DNA from: Brevundimonas sp. MYb52
Lineage (GTDB): Bacteria > Pseudomonadota > Alphaproteobacteria > Caulobacterales > Caulobacteraceae
DNA: 64,000 nt
Assembly (NCBI RefSeq): GCF_002979535.1
Contig: NZ_PCPB01000002.1
Coordinates: 62,001 to 126,000, forward strand
Reading direction: 5' to 3'
Under the pieces are notes generated by a model that saw only the letters and a program-made list of their open reading frames with translations, ran no database searches and was not told the origin of the DNA. A program made the position numbers and the translations under genes. Positions 22,501 to 28,593 of the stretch are shown here, piece by piece (position 1 is the stretch's first letter; the number at the start of each line of letters is the position of its first letter).

Positions 22501-22676
22501 ATGTGTGCCGAATCAGGGGTGGGATGAACGAACATCTGGTGGTGGTCCAGATCGATCCGACTGACCTTAGAGCCCAGCAGAGTAGAGCCCATAGGTGGGC
22601 CCGACCTAGCGATAGATATAAGCCAGCACCTGAAGGGTTTAGGATTTCTCCGAGCCGCAGGACAACGCCGAGCTAG
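19548..22676 (+). CDS. Defence-associated reverse transcriptase DRT1 (RT-nitrilase fusion)
   Basis: A protein of about 1,042 residues with two recognisable parts. The N-terminal half is a reverse transcriptase: AITLDFSSYYHNID (motif A, around residue 205), GGLPIGLSAVRI, and YVDD in GRYVDDIFLVI (around 307). The C-terminal 270 residues resemble a C-N hydrolase (nitrilase): LLPELSLPD (Glu near 811), QQKLQP (Lys near 873) and LLICSEL (Cys near 914), a spacing that fits the Glu-Lys-Cys triad. This RT-nitrilase fusion is the hallmark of the UG1 / DRT type 1 antiphage class, which acts as a single gene. The gene is much more AT-rich than the host, with ATA and AGA codons. I prefer ATG at 19548; an in-frame GTG at 19539 is possible. 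No maturase or retron msr/msd features are seen. Confidence 0.88.
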   Translation: MNSWSELTLSQLLLAYRKAKSDCFYERSLYAAERFTEYESNLCENLESLLVELRSGFVASVFERSLGEPRIFAKSLSKHQRSQSDQNHSFFSDTERAFERLIQQNHLVPEFRLVGDFLVEMHILSALWLNQVGHRYDQRLANSAYGSRVRRYGARGRNTDLPEGEYQYDAIGSFEPYFSPYKSWRDSGVSSIRNALSDGQAVVAITLDFSSYYHNIDPSFMVHPDFLSRIGLNLSEWDLSFTRDLVSALHQWGGLARDIMQQGGLPVTQHGGLPIGLSAVRIITNVLLCEFDRQIQNGMAPLYYGRYVDDIFLVIPDPGNVLTTQQLWAYVQSRVSYLTIGSADEYGESGVEVRLGDYQGLTRLRFQPSKQKVFFLSGQSGLDLLNNIAHQIRSLSSERRLMPLLDELDTTASARALSAADSANEEPDSLRRADGLTLRRLGWALQLRSVEILARDLERSSWRRERRSFYEFARAHILRPDKILEQLDYLARLISLAVSLGDWSEARQLLSSALSAIDQIERANAGGGCKINGVELPSTPPGAWRSLREWVLHSCREAVLRSLPWNPRQGSPHPLSRDARRMLTDVLIYGDENFVFQLALAVREADWAKVPYKEHLRLEAGRQKPRALNEERLYAAFPHLDALQRFLVDAGDQTAPRPTEQRISQRCRHDGGAASLLPFIVPTRPYSAQEVALYHPEDCVFGEPADAARNWGEYVRAVRGVWPRFTSDSGHLPLNANVRADGEVDPRVAVIGGVRDEHLRLGITSLETSDESWSRGASGSVDLSSGRYNRLVRIVNLAIQSVPRPTHLLLPELSLPDRWLYTVSSVLQQAGISLIAGLDYTHFDDGTVSSSAVLVLSDDRLGYPSSVQIRQQKLQPAPGEEESLYSSHGKTWRSWTETQHPIYMHNGYYFGLLICSELQNVEHRSRFQGHVDWIGVLSWNRDIETFSSLVESASLDVHAYIALVNNRRYGDSRVRSPRKASFARDVCRIRGGMNEHLVVVQIDPTDLRAQQSRAHRWARPSDRYKPAPEGFRISPSRRTTPS

Positions 22677-22787
22677 CTGGCAGATCCAATCTGCGAACTC
22701 CGTCTGCGAGACCGAACCAGCCTAGAGCATTTGTTCGCTCACCCCACTGCTACAGGTCGAGAACGAGAGTAGTGGGAGCCTGTCTTT

Positions 22788-22827
22788 GGGTAGGCAGCAG
22801 TGAAGTAAAGTTCATTGCTGTCTACCC
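22788..22827. terminator. Long hairpin between convergent DRT1 and traA
   Basis: A 17-bp stem (22788-22804 with 22811-22827) that pairs completely if two G-U wobbles are allowed, with the six-base loop GTAAAG. On the plus strand it is followed by TTTGATT. Its position between two converging genes suggests a terminator, although the T-run is short; a structured RNA end is an alternative. Confidence 0.6.
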
Positions 22828-22832
22828 TTTGA

Positions 22833-25034
22833 TTAGCGTCCGCGCTCCCTGGGCGACCAATCAAACCACCGATCCGGCGACCATCTTGACAATGACCTAG
22901 TAAGCTCGGCCGTTGTTGCATAGTCGCTGCGCCCGTACCGCAGCATTGTTGCGTCCCGATGCCGGGTCATCGCCACATAGGCTGCATGCCGATTGATATG
23001 GCGACTAGCCAAGACATAGGTCCTATCTACAGTCGCGCCCTGCACCTTGTGGATCGTGGCGGCGTAACCGTGCGTCAGGTCCGCATATTCCTTGCGGTCG
23101 AACCGCAGGTTTCGCCCGTCATCCAGCCGCGCCTCTATGGCTGATCGACCAAGTGCAACCAGCGTAGCGAGCGTCCCATTCTTCACTCCGAGCGACCGCT
23201 CGTTCCGCAGAAACATCACCCGGTCCCCGACCGCGAAGGGCCGCTCGCCGTACGTGGTCTCCACCGCCTGGTCCGGCCCCAGTTTCTTGGCCGCCCGCAG
23301 CGTCTCCCGCGCCAGCCGGTTCAGCTCCGCCACGTCCGCCCGCGTGTAGGCCAGCAGCATCTGCGACGCGGTTGGATCGCGCACCCTGTCGGCCATCCAG
23401 TCCGCTACCAGCGCCCATCGCGCCTCGTCGCGCGTGTCGTGCCCGTGGACGGCGCCTGCGGCGTCGTATCGCTGGATGGCGGCCTCTGTTCGCCCTCTTG
23501 CCAGTTCGATAGTCGCCGCCCGCTGCCAGCCCTCCCGCTGGCGTCGCACTTCGGTGATTTCCATGGCACCGTGCCGCTCAACCAGTCGTCGGAACGGCGC
23601 CCCCGCCTCAATGGCCTGAAGCTGCTCCGGATCGCCAACCATCACGACCTTGGCGCCGCCGCGTTCTGCCGCTTCGAGGATACGCCGCATCTGCCGCGTC
23701 CCGACCATGCCCGCCTCGTCGTTCACCAGCACGTCGTCACGCGTCAGGTGGTCCCGGTCCCGCGCCCAAGCGTACTCAAGGCTGGCCAGCGTCCGCGAGG
23801 GAATGCCGGAACCTTTCTCCAGATTCTCGGCCGCGATGCCGCTGAGCGCCGCGCCAACGACCCGGTAGCCCTCCGCCTCCCAGGCCGCACGCGCCACCCC
23901 CAACGCTGTGCTCTTCCCGGTTCCGGCATAACCGACGACCGCCGCCAGACATCCGGCCGACAGCACGTGCGCCACGGCCAGCACCTGCTCGTCGCCGAGC
24001 TGCCCCACCGTCGCCATCTCGGCTCTGGCCGCGCGGCCAGAGCGTTCGGTGATGGCGCGATGAGGCTGGCTCTCCAGCCGGTCAGACGCCCGGAGCATGG
24101 CCTCCTGTGCGCGGATCAGATCGCGGCTGGTGAACCGTTCGCGACCGCGTTCGTCCATCCCCAGATGAACCAGCTCCGGGGACACCAGGACTTTGGCGTG
24201 GAGCCGGTCGAACTGGTCCTTGCCGTCGGTGTGGCGAAAGACGAAGCGAGCCAGATCATGGCGGGTGAAGGTCTCCTGCGTGTGGGTCAGGGCTTCGAGG
24301 GCGGCGGCCGGATTGCGCAGCAGACGTTCGCCGTTGCGCCGGGCGATGTCGCGGTGCTGGTCGGCCCGTTCCGAGGTCTGGCCGCGCGCTTCAGATCGGG
24401 CGGCGGCCGGGCCGATCTTGAACTGGGGCTCAAGGTCGATGCCCTGATCCTTGAGGCTGCGGTGATCGATGCGGATGTCATGGTCGAGTTCGGCCAGGCG
24501 AACGTTCACATGCTTGGCCCAGGCTTCGCGCCAGTGCTCCAGAAGAGCGGTGCTGTTCCAGTCCCGCGCCTTGGCGCCGAAGCCGTCGGCGCCGACTTCC
24601 CGCAGCGCCAGCATGACATGCGCATGGGGCCTAGGCAGGCCGTCGTCGCCGATGTCGCAGTGGACGTTCAGGTCGGCGACCATGCCGCGCCGCACCAACT
24701 CTCGCTCGACGAAGGCGCGGGCCAGTTCGATGGCGTCAGCGGGCTGCATCTCTCTGGGCAGGGCGAACTCGATCTCGCGGGAAAGCTGGGCGTCTTTGCG
24801 CTTCTCGCCCCACTCGACCTCATTCCACAGCGCCTGCCGGTCGGACCAGCGCTCCGGCGCGCCGTCAGGCAGCAAGATCTCCGAATGCAGCACGCCGGAC
24901 TTACGGCTGTAGTCGAACGGCTGCTCGGTGCGCTCGTCGAACAGGCGCGAGGCCGAGCGATAGGCCGCCGCCGCCACTGCGCTACGGCCGGTCGAGCGTG
25001 AGATGACCTTGGCGGAGAAGTGGTAGATGGCCAC
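22833..25034 (-). CDS. traA: Ti-type (MOBQ) relaxase-helicase TraA, C-terminally short
   Basis: A 733-residue conjugative relaxase fused to a RecD-like helicase. The N-terminal MobA/MobL domain begins AIYHFSAKVISRSTGRSAV and contains the metal-binding HAH in RPHAHVMLALREV; the helicase part has Walker A GYAGTGKSTALG near residue 368, the DEAG motif in LVNDEAGMVG and GDPEQLQAIEAG, and late motifs ATIHKVQGATVDRTYV and AAYVAMTRHR. It nicks oriT and unwinds the transferred strand. Ti-type TraA proteins usually run to about 950-1,100 residues; this one stops shortly after the last helicase motif. I chose the GTG at 25034 (GGAG about 10 bases upstream) because homologues begin with this sequence. 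The oriT-like site lies 26 bp upstream of this start. Confidence 0.9.
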   Translation of the reverse strand: MAIYHFSAKVISRSTGRSAVAAAAYRSASRLFDERTEQPFDYSRKSGVLHSEILLPDGAPERWSDRQALWNEVEWGEKRKDAQLSREIEFALPREMQPADAIELARAFVERELVRRGMVADLNVHCDIGDDGLPRPHAHVMLALREVGADGFGAKARDWNSTALLEHWREAWAKHVNVRLAELDHDIRIDHRSLKDQGIDLEPQFKIGPAAARSEARGQTSERADQHRDIARRNGERLLRNPAAALEALTHTQETFTRHDLARFVFRHTDGKDQFDRLHAKVLVSPELVHLGMDERGRERFTSRDLIRAQEAMLRASDRLESQPHRAITERSGRAARAEMATVGQLGDEQVLAVAHVLSAGCLAAVVGYAGTGKSTALGVARAAWEAEGYRVVGAALSGIAAENLEKGSGIPSRTLASLEYAWARDRDHLTRDDVLVNDEAGMVGTRQMRRILEAAERGGAKVVMVGDPEQLQAIEAGAPFRRLVERHGAMEITEVRRQREGWQRAATIELARGRTEAAIQRYDAAGAVHGHDTRDEARWALVADWMADRVRDPTASQMLLAYTRADVAELNRLARETLRAAKKLGPDQAVETTYGERPFAVGDRVMFLRNERSLGVKNGTLATLVALGRSAIEARLDDGRNLRFDRKEYADLTHGYAATIHKVQGATVDRTYVLASRHINRHAAYVAMTRHRDATMLRYGRSDYATTAELTRSLSRWSPDRWFDWSPRERGR

Positions 25035-25059
25035 AACCGCAGCGCTCCGAGCAAAGCGC

Positions 25060-25092
25060 ACGTCGGAACGACGTATAAGCGCGCACTCCGGA
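25060..25092. other. oriT-like site (MOBQ nic region)
   Basis: A perfect 6-bp inverted repeat ACGTCG-GAA-CGACGT (25060-25074) is followed directly by ATAAGCGCGCACTCCGG. Recalled oriT nick regions of Ti plasmids and RSF1010 have the same layout: an inverted repeat, then TATAATTGCGCCCT or TAAGTGCGCCCT. Its place in the divergent gap between the relaxase gene and the MucR/traC/traD genes is where Ti-type oriT sites lie. Assignment is by resemblance. Confidence 0.7.
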
Positions 25093-25237
25093 CAGCATGT
25101 CCGTCGTGACGGGGACTGGCGTCCCGCAAGTCTACGGAGGTGGAAAGCCGCGATCCTTCATCGCGTCCGGTTTCCAGGCATGAGGGGACGTGCAAGGCTG
25201 AGACGGACTATTCCCCCCACCGCCAGGACCTGAATGC

Positions 25238-25678
25238 ATGGATGAGCTGACCGCCGAGACCGACCTGATCGGCATGACCGCCGACATCGTTTCGGCCTTC
25301 GTGTCGAACAACGCGATCGCCGCCGACGCCCTGCCCCGCCTGATCGCGGGCGTGCATGGCGCGCTGGCGGGAACGACGCAGGTTGCGGCGCCCGAGCCCG
25401 AGCCGCAGGCGCCTGCGGTGTCGATCCGCAAGAGCATCACGCCGGACCACATCATCTGCCTGGAAGACGGCAAGCCGTTCAAGTCGATGAAGCGCCACCT
25501 GGCCAACAAGTACGGCCTCACCCCGGAGGACTATCGCGCCAAGTGGGGCCTGCCGAAGGACTATCCGATGGTGGCGCCGAACTATGCGGCTGCGCGGTCG
25601 GAACTGGCCAAGTCGATGGGCCTCGGCCAGGGCGGTCGCAAGCCCGCCAAACGCGGACGCAAACCGGCGGCCAAGTAA
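25238..25678 (+). CDS. MucR/Ros-family transcriptional regulator
   Basis: A 146-residue DNA-binding protein. The conserved MucR core is plain: SITPDHIICLEDGKPFKSMK followed by RHLANKYGLTPEDYRAKWGL, holding the Cys and His residues of the atypical zinc finger. The N-terminal 50 residues (LTAETDLIGMTADIVSAFVS) match the oligomerisation region and the tail is Lys/Arg-rich. MucR homologues silence or regulate AT-rich and horizontally acquired genes. Its place beside oriT suggests control of relaxase or transfer genes; that is inference. Confidence 0.9.
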   Translation: MDELTAETDLIGMTADIVSAFVSNNAIAADALPRLIAGVHGALAGTTQVAAPEPEPQAPAVSIRKSITPDHIICLEDGKPFKSMKRHLANKYGLTPEDYRAKWGLPKDYPMVAPNYAAARSELAKSMGLGQGGRKPAKRGRKPAAK

Positions 25679-25777
25679 GCCGCTCACGCCCGCGCACGAC
25701 CGCAGACTTACGGGGGCGCGCGGAAGGCAGGACCAAAGCATGATGGCGGCTCTTCGAAGGAAGAGAGAGCCGTCATC

Positions 25778-26086
25778 ATGCGAAAGCCCAGGGACATCGA
25801 CGCCGAACTCGCGGCGCTTGCCGAACGCGCCTCCGCCCTGAAGGCGCGCCGGGTCACACAACTTGGCGAACTCGTCATCGCCAGCGGCGCCGACGCCCTG
25901 GGCGCCGACATTCTCATGGGCGCGCTGAACGCCGTAGCGGCCGAGACGAACGAGCAGACCCGAAGCCAGTGGCGCCAGCGGGGCGAGGCCTTCTTTCGCG
26001 GCGAACGGACGCGCACCGCTGCGGCGAGCGCTTCGCGCCACGACCCTAAGGCTGGCCCGGCTTCCAGCCCTGATGCGCCGGACTGA
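25778..26086 (+). CDS. TraC-like conjugal transfer accessory protein
   Basis: A 102-residue small basic protein beginning MRKPRDIDAELAALAERAS with KARRVTQLGELVIASGADAL, a block typical of the TraC/TraD-type proteins encoded divergently from traA in Ti-like transfer regions. It probably helps assemble the relaxosome at oriT. A purine-rich stretch (GGAAGAGAG) precedes the ATG. The C-terminus overlaps the start region of the next gene. Confidence 0.75.
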   Translation: MRKPRDIDAELAALAERASALKARRVTQLGELVIASGADALGADILMGALNAVAAETNEQTRSQWRQRGEAFFRGERTRTAAASASRHDPKAGPASSPDAPD

Positions 26087-26090
26087 AGCC

Positions 26091-26363
26091 ATGCAGCGGC
26101 GGGCCGATCACCAGGAACGTCAGGACGCGCGGCGCGCTCGCACCCGCCACCTGATCGAACTGGGCGGCTTGGTGCAGAAGGCGGGTCTCATCGAACTGAC
26201 CGGCGACGACCGTAGCGCCATCTTCGGCGGCCTGCTTGTCGTCGCCGCCATGCTGAGTTCGGATCGGCGCGACGAGGCCATGGCGGTTCTGGCGCACCGG
26301 GGACGGCGCGCCTTCAGGGGTGACAAGGAGTCCCTCAGCGGCGATGCTCCCGCCCCATGGTGA
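26091..26363 (+). CDS. TraD-like conjugal transfer protein
   Basis: A 90-residue protein (from the ATG at 26091; an in-frame ATG at 26073 is also possible). The sequence RTRHLIELGGLVQKAGLIEL followed by TGDDRSAIFGGLL is the conserved block of small Ti-type TraD proteins, which act with TraA/TraC at oriT and are unrelated to the TraD coupling ATPase. The start overlaps or abuts the end of the traC-like gene, and its end overlaps the longer reading frame of the next gene. Confidence 0.8.
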   Translation: MQRRADHQERQDARRARTRHLIELGGLVQKAGLIELTGDDRSAIFGGLLVVAAMLSSDRRDEAMAVLAHRGRRAFRGDKESLSGDAPAPW

Positions 26364-26440
26364 TCCGTCGCGAATACCACAGAGCCGGCCGCGAGGAGCT
26401 TCGCCTTGCGAAGCGCGGCGGTAACGGCAAGACTCGCCGG

Positions 26441-27358
26441 ATGAAGACGAGTCTCGACCATCTGCCGCTCGGCAAGCGCCGCGAGCTTGAGCACGTGCTC
26501 GGGGTCATCAAGGACGAGTTCGGCAAAGCTATCGCCAACCGGCGCGCCGAGGGCGTGAAGGACGGCCAGATCCTCAAGGTCATCCTCTACGGATCATACG
26601 CCCGGGGCGACTGGGTCGAGGATCCGGTCGGGCGCTATTTCTCAGACTTCGACCTGCTCGTCGTCGTCAGCGACGAGAAGCTGACGGACGTGCTGGAGTT
26701 CTGGGAGGGTGCCGAGAAGCGCCTGCGGCGGGACCTCGCCTCCGGCGCCAATCTTCGCACCCCTGCCGACCTGATCATTCATTCGCTCGACGACGTAAAC
26801 GACCAACTGGCGCAGGGCCGGTACTTCTTCGCGGACATCGTGCGTGACGGCGTGGTGCTGTTCGAGGAACCGGATCATCCGTTCGTCGATCCACAGCCGT
26901 TGCCAAGCGAGGCGGCGCTGAACGAAGCGGAAAAATACTACAGAGACCGTATGGAAACGGCGGGCGAGTTCTTCGATGATGCCCAGTCAAACTATGAGCG
27001 TGGACGTTTCAAGAAGGGAGCGTTTGAAGCTCACCAAGCGGCCGAGCATCTGTACAATGCGATCCTGCTCGTCGCGACGCTGTACACGCCAAAGTCCCAC
27101 AACCTAGTCCGGTTGCGGAATGCAGCCGAACCCATCGACGCGCGATTGTCAGAGGTCTGGCCGACGGAGACGAAGTTCCAGAAGCGGTGCTTTGAGCTTC
27201 TACGCGCCGCTTATGTGAAGGCCCGATATTCAGAGCACTACCGGGTAACAGCCGAGGAACTTACCTGGATGCTGGAGCGACTCAGCGTGCTCCAGAACGT
27301 CGTGGAGACGATCTGCCGTGAACGTTTGAATGAGTTGATCGCCGCCAGCAAGGGCTGA
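26441..27358 (+). CDS. MNT-HEPN fusion: nucleotidyltransferase plus HEPN domain
   Basis: A 305-residue protein. Residues about 40-110 form a minimal nucleotidyltransferase with ILYGSYARGDW and SDFDLLVVV (the GS motif and D-x-D metal site). Residues about 165-295 form an all-alpha HEPN domain (DDAQSNYERGRFKKGAFEAH, then KARYSEHYRVT). Elsewhere MNT and HEPN occur as two-gene toxin-antitoxin pairs in which the transferase AMPylates and neutralises the HEPN RNase; here they are one chain. ATG 26441 begins the conserved part; the longer frame overlaps the upstream gene. Neighbouring position after traD is shared with transfer modules of other alphaproteobacteria as far as I recall. Confidence 0.85.
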   Translation: MKTSLDHLPLGKRRELEHVLGVIKDEFGKAIANRRAEGVKDGQILKVILYGSYARGDWVEDPVGRYFSDFDLLVVVSDEKLTDVLEFWEGAEKRLRRDLASGANLRTPADLIIHSLDDVNDQLAQGRYFFADIVRDGVVLFEEPDHPFVDPQPLPSEAALNEAEKYYRDRMETAGEFFDDAQSNYERGRFKKGAFEAHQAAEHLYNAILLVATLYTPKSHNLVRLRNAAEPIDARLSEVWPTETKFQKRCFELLRAAYVKARYSEHYRVTAEELTWMLERLSVLQNVVETICRERLNELIAASKG

Positions 27359-27413
27359 AATGCGTCAACAACGGAAGCTAATCGCCCCCCCCCTAAGAAG
27401 CGGACCCTCGAAG

Positions 27414-27911
27414 TCATGGCCGCTCTGCGATCTCGCGTTCGAGCGCCATTAAGTTGTATCGCCACCAGTAAACCGCTTCACGAAACAGCTGAAAGGCGTC
27501 GACCCCGTCTTCGAACTCGACGAAGGCATACCCGCCGTCGTTCCGCGCTAGTCTTGCGCCAAAGGAGTAAGTCTTGAGGAGGCTGTTCCTCTCCCTCTCG
27601 ATGAAATTCCAAAAGATCGCCGACCGTGCGCGGTCGGCATGAAAGTCTGTCCAGAGCGCGCCAACGGCGTCCGTATGTTTCGGGGACGTTTTGGCATCGA
27701 CCTTCGCCAGCACGTGGCCAACGGTCCTCAGCAGGGCTAGCCCCGCAACCCAGTAGATTCTCCACTCTGGCAGCTCTTCGTCCCCATCCGCCACATCGGA
27801 ATTCTGGAACTGGAATAGAATGGAGACGCAATCCCAAAAAGGAGCCCAGGCCTTTAAGGTCTGCTGCGGGGGCGACAGTACAAAGATGTCTCCCGTCACA
27901 TAACTCGTCAT
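27414..27911 (-). CDS. Hypothetical protein, last gene of three-gene operon
   Basis: A 165-residue protein of no recognised family. It is rich in tryptophan and aromatic residues (AWAPFWDC, VYWWRYNL) and looks mainly helical (YWVAGLALLRTVGHVLAKVD). The R/H-containing stretch FWNFIERERNSLLKTY recalls the R-x4-6 type active-site helix of HEPN proteins but without the His, so this is not claimed. It lies 18 bp downstream of a 64-residue gene and would be cotranscribed with it. Confidence 0.65.
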   Translation of the reverse strand: MTSYVTGDIFVLSPPQQTLKAWAPFWDCVSILFQFQNSDVADGDEELPEWRIYWVAGLALLRTVGHVLAKVDAKTSPKHTDAVGALWTDFHADRARSAIFWNFIERERNSLLKTYSFGARLARNDGGYAFVEFEDGVDAFQLFREAVYWWRYNLMALEREIAERP

Positions 27912-27929
27912 CCGCGCCTCACATCGATT

Positions 27930-28124
27930 TCAATCCTCGACGTCTCCGTCCCCGTCATCCGCTCTCTGCCCATCTAATAGGTCGAAGATTCCCATATTCA
28001 TGGCCAAGAAGCTGCTATCAGACAGGCGGTCAAGCTCGAGCAAGCCGGCCCGCTCAAAGATCGCCCATATGTTCCGCTGCCCACGCGACAACCAAGTCTG
28101 GATGGCGAAGAGCCGACGTGCCAT
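27930..28124 (-). CDS. Small hypothetical protein, middle gene of operon
   Basis: A 64-residue protein with a basic, aromatic N-terminal half (MARRLFAIQTWLSRGQRNIW) and a strongly acidic tail (ADDGDGDVED). No family is recognised. It is 33 bp downstream of the R-x4-H protein gene and 18 bp upstream of the 165-residue gene on the same strand, which supports it being real. Confidence 0.5.
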   Translation of the reverse strand: MARRLFAIQTWLSRGQRNIWAIFERAGLLELDRLSDSSFLAMNMGIFDLLDGQRADDGDGDVED

Positions 28125-28157
28125 CAGACGGCAGCCTTCGGCATCCAGTTCTCTTGG

Positions 28158-28529
28158 TCAAGCGCCTTCATGAAATAAACGATGGACGAAGTAGTCGCGC
28201 TTGTCTTTGATCCACTTGAGATACCGAATATCGGCCTCGGCGATCGCGTGTCCCTCTAGAATTTTGATCAAAGATCCAAGCGTAGAACCCTGAAGTTGGG
28301 TCTTCTTTGCGGGCGATTGGGTCCAACGATCGATGTCGTCGCCGAGTATTTGCTTGAGCTTGACTCTGTCGCACATGTGCATAGCCGAGATAAGCACGTC
28401 CTCGAAAAGGCCCACCGCTATATAGGAGCCGGCCATCTCCTGGCAGTAGACGCGGCGTGCGAAATCCAGGTCGGACATCTCGTCGACGATATTGCGAAGC
28501 TGATCGTTCGTGAGATTCGGGCCGAACAT
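28158..28529 (-). CDS. Hypothetical protein with R-x4-H (HEPN-like) motif
   Basis: About 123 residues from the ATG at 28529; longer in-frame starts at 28595 or 28688 exist but the first would overlap the start of the divergent DUF3644 gene. The sequence is helical (NDQLRNIVDEMSDLDFARRV, FEDVLISAMHMCDRVKL) and ends with KDKRDYFVHRLFH, an R-x4-H arrangement as in the active site of HEPN ribonucleases. It heads the three-gene minus-strand operon and is transcribed divergently from the DUF3644 gene. A toxin role is a guess. Confidence 0.55.
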   Translation of the reverse strand: MFGPNLTNDQLRNIVDEMSDLDFARRVYCQEMAGSYIAVGLFEDVLISAMHMCDRVKLKQILGDDIDRWTQSPAKKTQLQGSTLGSLIKILEGHAIAEADIRYLKWIKDKRDYFVHRLFHEGA

Positions 28530-28593
28530 ATCTTGGGGCCGCCATTTTTGATGGGTAGATAAGCTTGGCTTTATGCTCCTATGATGGGCATTC

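Noticed and set aside
19539-22676. Retron or group II intron for the reverse transcriptase
   Set aside because: No maturase domain, no intron RNA, no msr/msd region seen, and a nitrilase-like domain is fused, which points to DRT1.
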